Assembly: GCF_900184995.1 (NCBI RefSeq)
Contig: NZ_LT860099.1
Span: 1,018,269-1,082,268, forward strand
DNA: 64,000 nt
Source of the DNA: Konateibacter massiliensis
GTDB taxonomy: Bacteria; Bacillota; Clostridia; Lachnospirales; Lachnospiraceae
Direction: 5' to 3'
This document shows, in pieces, positions 33,032 to 42,056 of the stretch (positions are counted from its first letter, which is position 1; each line of letters opens with the position of its first letter). Below the pieces are notes generated by a model that searched no databases, was not told where the DNA came from, and saw nothing but the letters and a program-made list of their open reading frames with translations. The translations under genes were made by a program, and so were the position numbers.

Positions 33032-35422
33032 CTATCCCATAACCACACGTACCGTATGGACTGTGCCATCTTCCTGCACCGGAATACTCTCTACCCTCTT
33101 GCCGTCAAGGTATAGCTCTTTTACACCCTTCATCACAGCCTGTGGATTTTCCACACTGATATCAAAGGTCGTATTCCTCCATGTTCTGCTTACCGAGAAC
33201 GATTTCCAGTGAGCCGGAATACATGGGTCGATAATAAGCTCGTCAAACTGTGGGCGGATACCCAACATATAATGCGTTGCAGAAAAATATGCCCAGCCGC
33301 CGGTTCCTGTCATAAAAGGATGGCGCGCCTTACCAAAACTTGTATGGTCTTTTCCCACAACAAACTGACAGTATGAATATGGCTCTGCCTCTCGGATTTC
33401 AATTTTGTCATTCTGGTAGAACGGGCAAAGTGCATCGTAAAACTTCATTGCCTTGTCGCCTCTTCCCAACACACATTCTGCCGCCCATGCCCAAGGATTC
33501 GGATGGGAAAAAATAGCTCCGTTTTCCTTAAGTCCCGGGTATACACGGGTAACAAATCCAATTTCATCGTCCGGTACGGTATAAGAAGGTGCATTGAGCA
33601 TAATTCCATATGGAGTATATAAATAATCCTCTACGCTGTCCATTGCCTGACGCCCCTTTTCCCCGGAACTCGCTCCCGAGAGAACCGCCCAAGCATTGGA
33701 TTCCAGATGTACCTTTCCTTCCTTATCCATCGAGGTGCCGATTTTTCTGCCGCTTTTAGTGATGCCGCGGATAAACCATTTGCCATCCCACAGCTCCTCC
33801 TCACAAACCGCCTTTACCTTCTCTGATACTGCCTGATAAGTTTCCACATCCTCTGTACGGTTCAAAAGCTTCGCCAGTTCAAGGAATGCCTGCATTGCCC
33901 AGTAGTGCAAAAAGGAAACCATGGCACTTTCTCCGCCGCCCAGATTCAGACAGTCGTTCCAGTCTGCACGTAATCCCTTGCATACACCGTGCTGTCCTAC
34001 CTGCTCAGTTGAAAAGTCCAGAATACGCTTCATATGTTCATATACACTACCTTCTCCGCCATCTGCATAAGTCACCGTCATGTCTGCAAATCCCATGTCT
34101 CCGGTTTCTTTGATATATTCCACAATCGTATATACCAGCCAGAGTGCATCGTCGGAGCATGCATCATCAAGCCCGTGAACCATGTCCTTGCCGCTGAAGG
34201 TCGGAACCACTGTCGGTGATTTAAATGCTTTTTTCTCTTCGTTCGGATTGAACCACTCCGGCTGGAATAGGTGCAAACCATAACCATGAGTCGTAAGACC
34301 CCTTAAAAGTTCTACAATTCTCTGCCGGCATTTTTCTGGATTGGAATGCAGCACCGTCATCGCATCCTGTGCAGTATCACGATAGCCAAGTCCGGTTCTG
34401 CCTCCTACCTCGATAAACGATGCAAAGCGTGAGAACATAATGTTGATTTCTGCCTGGTAAAGATTCCATGTATTAAGCATTGTATTCATGCCTTCATTCG
34501 GGGTATTAATCTGCAGTTTGGAAAACTTTTCTTCCCAATATGTTCTTAAATCTTTGTATACTCGGTCAACCGCTGAAAAGTCTGCATATTTCTCCCTTGC
34601 TGCTCTTCCTGCCTCGCGTCTTCCTTCACCGAGCATGAAAATCAAACGGATTTCTTCACCCGGCTGTAAGACAATATCTTTTTGCAAACTACCGCAGTGA
34701 TTACCGCCAAGCTCCTGTGAACCAAAACATCCCCCGTTTAATACGGCTGCCGGATTGTCCTCCGTATGGTAGTCTCCTAAAAAACGATCCCGCAGGCAAT
34801 CATAACCGTCCGGTGCAAAATTGGCTGTAAAATACTGATAACCAAACTCCTCATAAAACAAGTCGTGCTCGATAATTCCATCTTCATAGGAGGAACCTGC
34901 CGCGTAGAGGCTCATCTGGAAATTCTGATTATCCATCAAAATATGATGAAAGGAAAACTCAAGGTAAGAAAATACCTGCAATTTCCGCTCCTTGTCACTG
35001 GTATTCTTAATCACAACATCCCACAGCTCAAGGTTTTCCCGAAGCGGTATTACCATCGTCTGTTTCGCCTCAATTCCCTTGTAGGCGCATTCATACGTCG
35101 TGTAGCTCATGCCATGGCGGCAGCTGTATTTTGCCTCCTCCAGCGATTTTCCGACCGGCTGCCAAGATATACTCCAGTAGTCACCGTCTTCCTTATCCCG
35201 TAGATATATATACTGCCCCGGGCGATCCATCGGCACTGCATTTGCCCGAAACCTTGTGACGCGGTGATATTCCGGCGTTTTATAAAATAGGTAACCACCC
35301 GCCGTATGATTCACGACTGCACATAAATCATTGACCCCTAGATAATTGGTCCAGGACGTCGGCAAGTCGACGCGTTCGATGACGTATTCCCGTTTTTGAT
35401 TATCAAAATAACCATACCTCAT
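33032..35422 (-). CDS. GH94 disaccharide phosphorylase, N,N'-diacetylchitobiose phosphorylase-like
   Basis: 796 residues, full length for GH94. These inverting enzymes split a beta-linked disaccharide with phosphate, giving sugar-1-phosphate plus free sugar. The start MRYGYFDNQKREYVI and the beta-sandwich domain (1-300) lead to the alpha/alpha barrel. The general acid is Asp490 in ADWND, within GLRADWNDCLNLGGGES. From memory of the family, SRFASFIEVGGRTGLGYRDT resembles the Vibrio chitobiose phosphorylase more than the cellobiose enzymes, whose block ends G-M-G-F-R-D-S. AGGAGGTTTACAATA precedes the ATG. With the importer, mutase and ROK kinase it forms a complete uptake and phosphorolysis pathway. 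Cellobiose remains a possible substrate, and no nagA or nagB is in the window. Confidence 0.85.
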   Translation of the reverse strand: MRYGYFDNQKREYVIERVDLPTSWTNYLGVNDLCAVVNHTAGGYLFYKTPEYHRVTRFRANAVPMDRPGQYIYLRDKEDGDYWSISWQPVGKSLEEAKYSCRHGMSYTTYECAYKGIEAKQTMVIPLRENLELWDVVIKNTSDKERKLQVFSYLEFSFHHILMDNQNFQMSLYAAGSSYEDGIIEHDLFYEEFGYQYFTANFAPDGYDCLRDRFLGDYHTEDNPAAVLNGGCFGSQELGGNHCGSLQKDIVLQPGEEIRLIFMLGEGRREAGRAAREKYADFSAVDRVYKDLRTYWEEKFSKLQINTPNEGMNTMLNTWNLYQAEINIMFSRFASFIEVGGRTGLGYRDTAQDAMTVLHSNPEKCRQRIVELLRGLTTHGYGLHLFQPEWFNPNEEKKAFKSPTVVPTFSGKDMVHGLDDACSDDALWLVYTIVEYIKETGDMGFADMTVTYADGGEGSVYEHMKRILDFSTEQVGQHGVCKGLRADWNDCLNLGGGESAMVSFLHYWAMQAFLELAKLLNRTEDVETYQAVSEKVKAVCEEELWDGKWFIRGITKSGRKIGTSMDKEGKVHLESNAWAVLSGASSGEKGRQAMDSVEDYLYTPYGIMLNAPSYTVPDDEIGFVTRVYPGLKENGAIFSHPNPWAWAAECVLGRGDKAMKFYDALCPFYQNDKIEIREAEPYSYCQFVVGKDHTSFGKARHPFMTGTGGWAYFSATHYMLGIRPQFDELIIDPCIPAHWKSFSVSRTWRNTTFDISVENPQAVMKGVKELYLDGKRVESIPVQEDGTVHTVRVVMG

Positions 35423-35647
35423 TATTGTAAACCTCCTAAGTTTTTGATAGACACTATCTGAATTCTATCTTAATTATAAAAAGTTCCTCTGCTTTTCTGA
35501 ATAGCCAGATATGTCATAATTTGTATATTATTGCCCCCTTTCTTTAGGTGGCATTTTCCTTGCTGTTTTATTGACTTAAATTTGTTACAGATAAATTTAA
35601 AAACAGGAAAAGCCATTGATAATATCCTTCAACAAAACACAGGAAAT

Positions 35648-35679
35648 CTTGCGAACATTTTTATAATATTGTTCGCAAG
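35648..35679. promoter_or_regulatory. Operator-like palindrome 1 upstream of TetR gene
   Basis: CTTGCGAACA-N12-TGTTCGCAAG, a perfect inverted repeat with 10-bp arms spanning 32 bp. It sits just upstream of the -35 box. A second element of identical span follows at 35716. Confidence 0.75.
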
Positions 35680-35683
35680 TCCA

Positions 35684-35712
35684 TTGACAGCACCATAAAA
35701 AGGTGCTACTCT
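35684..35712 (+). promoter_or_regulatory. Sigma-A-type promoter of TetR gene
   Basis: TTGACA at 35684-35689, 17-bp spacer, TACTCT at 35707-35712. It lies between the two palindromes, so repressor bound at either would cover the promoter. Confidence 0.65.
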
Positions 35713-35715
35713 ATT

Positions 35716-35747
35716 TTTGCGACTATAATTATTATTTTGTTCGCAAG
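35716..35747. promoter_or_regulatory. Operator-like palindrome 2 upstream of TetR gene
   Basis: TTTGCGA-N18-TCGCAAG spans 32 bp, the same as palindrome 1, and shares the TTGTTCGCAAG right arm exactly; the left arm is degenerate (TTTGCGACTA). Centre-to-centre distance is 68 bp. It overlaps the expected transcription start. Confidence 0.65.
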
Positions 35748-35767
35748 TTGAGAGAGAGGTGACTACT

Positions 35768-36367
35768 ATGTCCCCGGTAAGAGTTTTTACTGTGGAAGAA
35801 CGTGAAGCGCTCCGCATCAAAATGCTTGATGCCGGCTTTTCGCTGATTAAGCAGCATGGCATGACCCACACATCTGTCGAAAAGATTACACAAGCGGCAG
35901 ATCTTGGTAAAAGTACTTTTTATAACTTCTTTGATTCCAAAGAGCACTTTGTATTGGAAATCATAGAATACCAGCGCGATCGAATGCGTCAGTACTTTGA
36001 TACGTTGCTGGACGGAAGAGATAAGCTGCCCGTTGCAGAGGCAAAAGAATACTTAAAGCTCATCATTTTCCATCAAGACAGCATCTATCAGTACTTAACC
36101 GAAGCAGATGAGGAAAAACTGAGGGCTGTTATGCTAAAAGATGGCAAAAACAAACCAGAACCAGAAAACCACACCTTCCGGACACTGCTTTCCCATATGG
36201 AAGGTGTTCGCCCGGATGTAAATATGCGGGTTACCGTCAATTTAATCCGTATGATGGCTATCGCCCTTTACCACAAAACAGAGCTATACGAAGATGCTCT
36301 GGATGAAACGCTAAGCTGTATATATGATTTAATCTTTTCCCGTATTTTCAGCGAAAATACAGAGTAA
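35768..36367 (+). CDS. TetR-family transcriptional repressor
   Basis: 199 residues. The N-terminal helix-turn-helix reads HTSVEKITQAADLGKSTFYN followed by FFDSKEHFVLEII, the TetR consensus; the C-terminal ligand domain (about 65-195) is not assigned. The ATG at 35768 follows a GAGAGAGGTGA ribosome-binding site; a GTG nine bases upstream would also be in frame. Two 32-bp palindromes flank its promoter, implying autorepression. The two ABC genes follow in the same direction after about 110 bp, so it probably also controls the exporter. Inducer unknown. Confidence 0.92.
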   Translation: MSPVRVFTVEEREALRIKMLDAGFSLIKQHGMTHTSVEKITQAADLGKSTFYNFFDSKEHFVLEIIEYQRDRMRQYFDTLLDGRDKLPVAEAKEYLKLIIFHQDSIYQYLTEADEEKLRAVMLKDGKNKPEPENHTFRTLLSHMEGVRPDVNMRVTVNLIRMMAIALYHKTELYEDALDETLSCIYDLIFSRIFSENTE

Positions 36368-36480
36368 CAACGAAGTGTGTGCGTATATGACCATAAGAGG
36401 CTTTTGCGCACACGTTTTTCTCCTTTTGGGTTAGTCATTTCTAACTCAAAAGACCATATAAATTAAAAATGGAGGATACC

Positions 36481-38289
36481 ATGAAACAAAAAGTAAAAGA
36501 ACCTAAAACAAAGCAAGGTGTTGCCAGGCTGCTGGAGCTTGCCGGCGAGAAAAAGGGACGACTTATCGCTGCCTGCACTCTCTCCGTCCTGTCCTCTGCC
36601 GCCCGTATCATACCGTTTTTCACTATTTACGGTGTAATTGCTGCATTGCTGCGACATTACACAGACCTGTCTGCAATCAATAGCTCGTACATCCTGCGGC
36701 TTGCCGGCATCACTTTTGCTTCTGCACTGGTTTACGGTATTTGTGCCTTTTACTCCTCTGCGCTGGCACATACGGCAGCCTACGATATTATCTACGAGTT
36801 GCGTATCAAATTAATGAAAAAACTGGCACGCATTCCCTCTGGATACTTTACCGGAACTACTCAGGGTGCTATCAAAAAGATTGTATCAGATGATGCAGAA
36901 CAGATTGAGGCGTTCATCGCACATCATATCTGTGACATTTCTGCTGCCATCGCTACACCTATATTTACTCTGCTGTTCCTGTTTCTCATGGACTGGCGGC
37001 TGGCACTTGTGACACTGGTTCCGATTTTCATCTCCCTATTCCTACTCTCTGCCTGCCTGAACAAACCAGATAAAACTGCACTCCAAATAGAAATGCATGA
37101 TGCACAGGAAGCTATGCAGGGAACCATCGTGGAATATATCCACGGAATGCCAGTCATTAAGGTGTTTAACCGTACCCTCACTGCCTTCCGTCGTTATGAG
37201 CACGATCTGACCGCCTTTGTAGCTGCGGTTTCCAAAACCGCTCATTCAAACGCGAAGCCCATGGGTGCCTACTATGCCTTTTTCGGTGCCCAGCTTCTGT
37301 TTCTAATACCAGCTTCCCTGCCGCTTCTTTCCACTGCTGAAGGCTATCTGGATTTCCTGCCGGTCATCCTGCTGTTCTTTCTGGTGGGCGGTGGTCTAAA
37401 AGAGCCGCTGGAAAATATGATGCTGATGGTGATTCACTCTACTCGGATTATGGAAGGAATTAATCGGATTGACAACATCCTTAAACAGCCAGAAATTAAT
37501 GAAACTGGTACCGGAAATCCTACCGACTATGATGTAACTTTTTCCGGTGTATCCTTTTCCTATACAGGAGACACACAGGCGGTGAAGAATGTTTCCTTCC
37601 GGCTTCCCCAGGGGAGCGTCACCGGTCTCGTCGGTCCCTCCGGCGGCGGTAAATCCACACTCGCCCAGTTGCTACTGCGATTCTATGAGCCGCAGCAAGG
37701 CAGTATTAAAATTGGCGGCGTTGACATTCAAGATATTCCGCCTTCCCGTTTAACCAATCTGGTTTCTTATGTATTTCAAGACAGTTTTCTCTTTCGGAAT
37801 ACCGTAGAAAACAATATCCGTATGGGTGATACACAGACAAGTTTTAATGCAGTTATGCAAGCTGCAAAAAATGCCGGTATCCATGATGTAATTATGTCAT
37901 TGCCAGACGGCTATCAGACGATCATCGGCGAACAGGATGCCTATCTCTCCGGCGGAGAGAAACAGCGTATCGCTATCGCCCGCGTCTTTTTAAGAGATAC
38001 ACCCATTGTCATACTGGATGAAGCCACTGCTTATGCCGATGCTGAAAATGAAGCTAAGATACAGCAAGCTTTTGCTTCTCTAGCAAAAAGCAAAACCGTA
38101 CTTATCATCGCCCATCGTTTAAAGACAGTAGAAAAAGCAAACCAGATTCTTGTCATGGAAAACGGTTCCCTGATTGATTCCGGCAGCCACAGGGAGCTTT
38201 TAGAAACCTGCTCTGCCTACCGAGATATGGTGACTGCAAATGAACGTCGAGAACGCTGGACTATCAAGAAAGGAGCCGCTGTACTATGA
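36481..38289 (+). CDS. ABC exporter half-transporter, subunit 1
   Basis: 602 residues: six-helix ABC transmembrane domain (about 20-320), then an ATPase (about 345-595) with Walker A GPSGGGKSTL, signature YLSGGEKQRIAIARVF, Walker B IVILDEATAYAD and switch His in IIAHRL. The D-loop reads AYADAEN rather than the usual S-A-L-D, a small deviation. The start at 36481 follows GGAGGATACC. Its stop codon overlaps the start of subunit 2 (ATGA), so the two are translated together as a heterodimer. It resembles YbtP/IrtA-like pairs, which handle siderophores, but a drug or peptide substrate is equally possible. Confidence 0.9.
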   Translation: MKQKVKEPKTKQGVARLLELAGEKKGRLIAACTLSVLSSAARIIPFFTIYGVIAALLRHYTDLSAINSSYILRLAGITFASALVYGICAFYSSALAHTAAYDIIYELRIKLMKKLARIPSGYFTGTTQGAIKKIVSDDAEQIEAFIAHHICDISAAIATPIFTLLFLFLMDWRLALVTLVPIFISLFLLSACLNKPDKTALQIEMHDAQEAMQGTIVEYIHGMPVIKVFNRTLTAFRRYEHDLTAFVAAVSKTAHSNAKPMGAYYAFFGAQLLFLIPASLPLLSTAEGYLDFLPVILLFFLVGGGLKEPLENMMLMVIHSTRIMEGINRIDNILKQPEINETGTGNPTDYDVTFSGVSFSYTGDTQAVKNVSFRLPQGSVTGLVGPSGGGKSTLAQLLLRFYEPQQGSIKIGGVDIQDIPPSRLTNLVSYVFQDSFLFRNTVENNIRMGDTQTSFNAVMQAAKNAGIHDVIMSLPDGYQTIIGEQDAYLSGGEKQRIAIARVFLRDTPIVILDEATAYADAENEAKIQQAFASLAKSKTVLIIAHRLKTVEKANQILVMENGSLIDSGSHRELLETCSAYRDMVTANERRERWTIKKGAAVL

Positions 38290-40043
38290 AGAACATAAAA
38301 AAATGGTTTCATACTATGACACTGGGACAGACCGGAAAATATTTAAAGATTCTTGCCTGGAATTTTTTTGACAGCTTTGTGGTGTCCATTCCCTATGCTG
38401 TTATGCTGACGGCAATCTATTTGCTTTTGATTCCGATGGCTTCACCAAATACTTCTCTGCCGATAAACAGGCTCTGGATACTGTGTGGCGTGCTGCTGGC
38501 ACAGTTCATCGGATATAATTTTCTCCGGCGGAAAACATATATCGATTTTTGCGTTGGATTTGCAAGCACAACGAAAACCTCCCGTCTTACCATGGGGGAG
38601 CATCTTCGCCGTCTTGGCATGGGTTTTTTCAATCATCGAGATGCCGGCGACCTGTCCACCGTCCTTTTACGTGATTATGCCGAGATAGAAAATCTGTCCC
38701 AGCAGCTTCTTCCACAGGTTGCCACCATTACCATCCGCTTTGTATTGGCAGCCATCGTCCTGTCCGCTTTTGACTGGAGAATGATATTAGCAGTATTTAT
38801 CGTAATTCCTCTGGCATTGCCCTTCGTTTTTATCAGCTATCGAAAAGCAAACCATATCGGTGCTCAGCTTCAGCAGGCACAGCAGGATGCCTCATCCGGA
38901 ATCCTGGAGTACGTAGGGGGTATCTTGACACTAAAAGCCTTCCATATGGCAGGCGAACAATTTGAAACACTGAAAAGTTCCCTCGACCGCCAGCGAAGAG
39001 CTGCCATCGGTCTGGAAACAGGAGCTGCTGCACCGGTAAGCATGATTGGCAGATTTGTATTAAACTGCGGTATCGCTCTCGTCATGCTCCTTGGTGGAAG
39101 CTTTGTGGCAGATGGAAGCCTTTCCCCATTTTACTATATCGCTTTTCTGGTACTGACACTAACTATTTACGATCCTATATTAATACTGTTCACTTTCATA
39201 GCAGATTTTACACGGACTACCAGAAGCGGCAGACGAATTGAAGCCCTTTTTGCCGAAGAGCCTCTCCCTGAACCCTATGTAGAAAAAAAAGCGAAAAATA
39301 TGGAAATTACCTTCGACCATGTTTCGTTCTCCTACGGCTCCAAAGAAGTTTTACATAATATTTCCTTGTGCTTTCCGAAAAAGAGCGTAACGGCTCTTGT
39401 CGGACCGTCCGGCTCAGGAAAATCCACTATTACCCGCTTGGCAGCACGTTTCTGGGATGCTACCGGCGGAGAAGTCCGGCTCGGCGGTATCCCGGTAAAG
39501 GACATGAAAACCGATGAACTTTTGAGTCATATCAGCATGGTATTTCAGGATGTATATCTATTTCATGACACGATTGAAGGAAATATCCGCATGGGCAAAT
39601 CCGATGCCACCCATGATGAAATCATCGCTGCCGCGAAAGCCGCTGCTTGCCACGACTTCATCATGGCACTTCCTAACGGATATCAAACAGTTGTTGGAGA
39701 GGGCGGTTCCACCCTGTCTGGCGGAGAAAAGCAACGCATTTCAATTGCAAGGGCTCTTTTAAAAGATGCCCCCATCGTACTTCTGGATGAAGCCACAGCT
39801 TCCTTAGATCCGGAAAATGAGGTACTTATCCAACAGGCTCTTTCCGCACTGGTAGCAGAAAAGACAGTTATTGTCATTGCACACCGCCTGCAATCCATCT
39901 CCAACGCTGACCAGATTATCGTTCTGGAGGATGGATGTATCCGAGAAAGCGGTTCCCACGAACAACTTCTTGCTAAAGGCAGCCTATATGCCACCCTGTG
40001 GGAAGAACAGAATAAAGCCGGAAGCTGGCAAATTTACGCCTAA
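38286..40043 (+). CDS. ABC exporter half-transporter, subunit 2
   Basis: 585 residues with six membrane helices (about 20-310) and an ATPase with Walker A GPSGSGKSTI, signature TLSGGEKQRISIARAL, Walker B IVLLDEATASLD and switch His IVIAHRL. All catalytic residues are standard. Four-base overlap with subunit 1 indicates translational coupling. The order TetR, ABC, ABC, with palindromic operators, is a substrate-inducible efflux or uptake cassette. A long terminator hairpin follows 9 bp after the stop codon. Confidence 0.92.
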   Translation: MKNIKKWFHTMTLGQTGKYLKILAWNFFDSFVVSIPYAVMLTAIYLLLIPMASPNTSLPINRLWILCGVLLAQFIGYNFLRRKTYIDFCVGFASTTKTSRLTMGEHLRRLGMGFFNHRDAGDLSTVLLRDYAEIENLSQQLLPQVATITIRFVLAAIVLSAFDWRMILAVFIVIPLALPFVFISYRKANHIGAQLQQAQQDASSGILEYVGGILTLKAFHMAGEQFETLKSSLDRQRRAAIGLETGAAAPVSMIGRFVLNCGIALVMLLGGSFVADGSLSPFYYIAFLVLTLTIYDPILILFTFIADFTRTTRSGRRIEALFAEEPLPEPYVEKKAKNMEITFDHVSFSYGSKEVLHNISLCFPKKSVTALVGPSGSGKSTITRLAARFWDATGGEVRLGGIPVKDMKTDELLSHISMVFQDVYLFHDTIEGNIRMGKSDATHDEIIAAAKAAACHDFIMALPNGYQTVVGEGGSTLSGGEKQRISIARALLKDAPIVLLDEATASLDPENEVLIQQALSALVAEKTVIVIAHRLQSISNADQIIVLEDGCIRESGSHEQLLAKGSLYATLWEEQNKAGSWQIYA

Positions 40044-40051
40044 GTCTCCCA

Positions 40052-40100
40052 TTGAGAAGGAGGAAATTTTCATAATCCACGAAAATTTCCTCCTTCTCAA
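40052..40100. terminator. Terminator after ABC exporter operon
   Basis: TTGAGAAGGAGGAAATTTTC-N9-GAAAATTTCCTCCTTCTCAA, a perfect 20-bp stem, followed by TTCTTTG. Convergent with the cyclase gene. Confidence 0.85.
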
Positions 40101-40122
40101 TTCTTTGCTTGTCTTGTATTCC

Positions 40123-40725
40123 TTAACCCTTCTCCATATCAACCAAAACAGCCCTACAAGGCGCACCATCCGAACCGCCCAAGTTTAATGGTGCCGCACT
40201 CAAAAAATACACGCCATCCGGCACCTCGCCCAGCCTAATTCCCTCCAGCAATACCACCTCTGCTCCAAGAAGCTTTAAATGTACTTCCTTCGGCGCATCC
40301 TCCGGCCCAACCGTCTGAGATTCGTTTCCAAGCAAAAGTATTCCTGCCTCCGCAAATACAGTCGCTGCCTCCAATGTAACAACAGCCTTTCCTTTGATTA
40401 AAATTCTCTTTGAGGACTGAGGATCTGCTTCTTTTGCTCTTACTATAATATCGATTGCGTCATCCTCAGATAGTTCTCCTGTATGAGAAGCCACATATGC
40501 CATTCCCACAACCGCTTCCAAATTCATCTGCTCAATTGTCTTGCCCTTCTCATAAAAATGATTGGGTGCATCCACATGAGTGCCGTTGTGGGCACACATG
40601 GAAAATGCAGTTAGATTGCAAATGCTGCCGTCTTCTATTTTCAATAACTTCTCTGCTGTTGGTACAGGGTCCCCCGGATATACCTTACATCCAAAAACCT
40701 CCTGTGAAATGTCATAAATTTTCAT
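40123..40725 (-). CDS. Cyclase-family metal-dependent hydrolase (kynurenine formamidase-like)
   Basis: 200 residues. The metal-binding motif CAHNGTHVDAPNHF (about 47-60) is the H-x-G-T-H-x-D-x-P signature of the cyclase/KynB family; MKIYDISQEVFGCKVYPGDP is the usual start, with GDP as a further family mark. AGGAGAGAAGCGTAC precedes the ATG. Members hydrolyse formamides, cyclic amides or similar substrates with Zn or Mn; no tryptophan-degradation neighbours are present, so the substrate is open. It is downstream of an MFS carrier gene on the same strand (57-bp gap) and may be co-transcribed with it. Confidence 0.87.
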   Translation of the reverse strand: MKIYDISQEVFGCKVYPGDPVPTAEKLLKIEDGSICNLTAFSMCAHNGTHVDAPNHFYEKGKTIEQMNLEAVVGMAYVASHTGELSEDDAIDIIVRAKEADPQSSKRILIKGKAVVTLEAATVFAEAGILLLGNESQTVGPEDAPKEVHLKLLGAEVVLLEGIRLGEVPDGVYFLSAAPLNLGGSDGAPCRAVLVDMEKG

Positions 40726-40782
40726 GTACGCTTCTCTCCTATCCTACAATTTATACTCCATTCTCAACAACCTATTTACCAC

Positions 40783-41949
40783 TTAAGTTCTGCGCACCAG
40801 CATCTCGTGCATCATAACCATAATAAGTAAAATAGCAAACAAATATACCGGAAACAGTGTAACACTGATATTGTTCGCAATCAAGCCAAACAGCGGCGGC
40901 ATCAGGCAGGTTCCCACATAAGCACTTGCCATCTGCACGCCTATGATTGCCTGCGATTTATCTGCACCGAAATGTGCCGGCGTGGAATGAATGATACACG
41001 GATACACCGGGGCACACCCAAGTCCAATCAATACCAAGCCCATCATTGCTGTTGTCTTGCCAAACGGAAGGAAAAGTGCCGCTACTCCAAGTAAAATAAT
41101 TACCTCTCCCATACGAACCATCTGAGCATCGTTTAGTTTTAGGGTGAGAAACCCGCTTACGGCTCTGCCCGCTGTAATCCCTAAGAAAAACAATGCCGCA
41201 AAACTTGCTGCCGTTTCTGCCGACAGATTATTATGCAACACCAGATAACTGCTTGCCCACAAGCCAGCCGTTGCTTCCAAGGCACAATAACAAAAAAATG
41301 TAATCATAACAGACTTCGCACCCGGAATTGCAATAATTTCTTTGAGCGTAAGCGGCCTATCACTCTCCTTCGAGTCACTTTTCTCTGAACCAGGAAGCAC
41401 AGGGCGCCGTTTCCACAGAGGAAGGCTGAACAATAAAATTGCAGTCAGCACAATCTGAAGCATTGCAATATACCGATATCCCATATTCCAGCCCTGACCT
41501 CCTGTCAGAGCATAACTCATAATATATGGTCCGAGAGATGCTCCTACTCCCCACATACAATGCAGCCAGCTCATATGACGGCTCGCATAGTGGAGCGCCA
41601 CATAATTGTTCAGCGAAGCATCAACACTCCCCGCTCCAAGTCCATAGGGAATCGCCCACAAACAAAGCATAAAAAAAGAGTGGCTAAACGAAAAACCAAA
41701 CAAAGCAGCCGCTGTCATCGCCACGCTGATTGCTGTCACCTTCCCCGTACCCAGTTTTTTCGTCAGCCTGTCACTTTGAAGGCTGGATATGATTGTTCCT
41801 CCGGCTATAATCATGGAGATTACGCCTGCATACGAAAGTGGAACGTCAAATTCCTTATACATAATCGGCCATGCGGAGCCTAAAAGAGAATCGGGCAGCC
41901 CCAGGCTTATAAATGACAAATAAATCACTGCTAATAGTAAATGTACCAT
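40783..41949 (-). CDS. Major facilitator superfamily transporter
   Basis: 388 residues, about 12 hydrophobic helices. The loop 2-3 motif is recognisable in SDRLTKKLGTGKVTAISVAM, and the gene resembles FucP/YfkF-like sugar or metabolite carriers (LPDSLLGSAWPIMYKEFDVP at the first helix). AAGGAGGAAAACAAG precedes the ATG. It is divergent from the AraC-type gene at 42057, which probably regulates it, and is followed by the cyclase gene. Substrate unknown. Confidence 0.87.
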   Translation of the reverse strand: MVHLLLAVIYLSFISLGLPDSLLGSAWPIMYKEFDVPLSYAGVISMIIAGGTIISSLQSDRLTKKLGTGKVTAISVAMTAAALFGFSFSHSFFMLCLWAIPYGLGAGSVDASLNNYVALHYASRHMSWLHCMWGVGASLGPYIMSYALTGGQGWNMGYRYIAMLQIVLTAILLFSLPLWKRRPVLPGSEKSDSKESDRPLTLKEIIAIPGAKSVMITFFCYCALEATAGLWASSYLVLHNNLSAETAASFAALFFLGITAGRAVSGFLTLKLNDAQMVRMGEVIILLGVAALFLPFGKTTAMMGLVLIGLGCAPVYPCIIHSTPAHFGADKSQAIIGVQMASAYVGTCLMPPLFGLIANNISVTLFPVYLFAILLIMVMMHEMLVRRT

Positions 41950-42056
41950 CTTGTTTTCCTCCTTAAGTTATGATACGATTATATCATCAAAAACAATACA
42001 TATATAGGATAAGATAGTCAAAATCATACGACAAAATCGCCAAAAGGAGAATGCAG

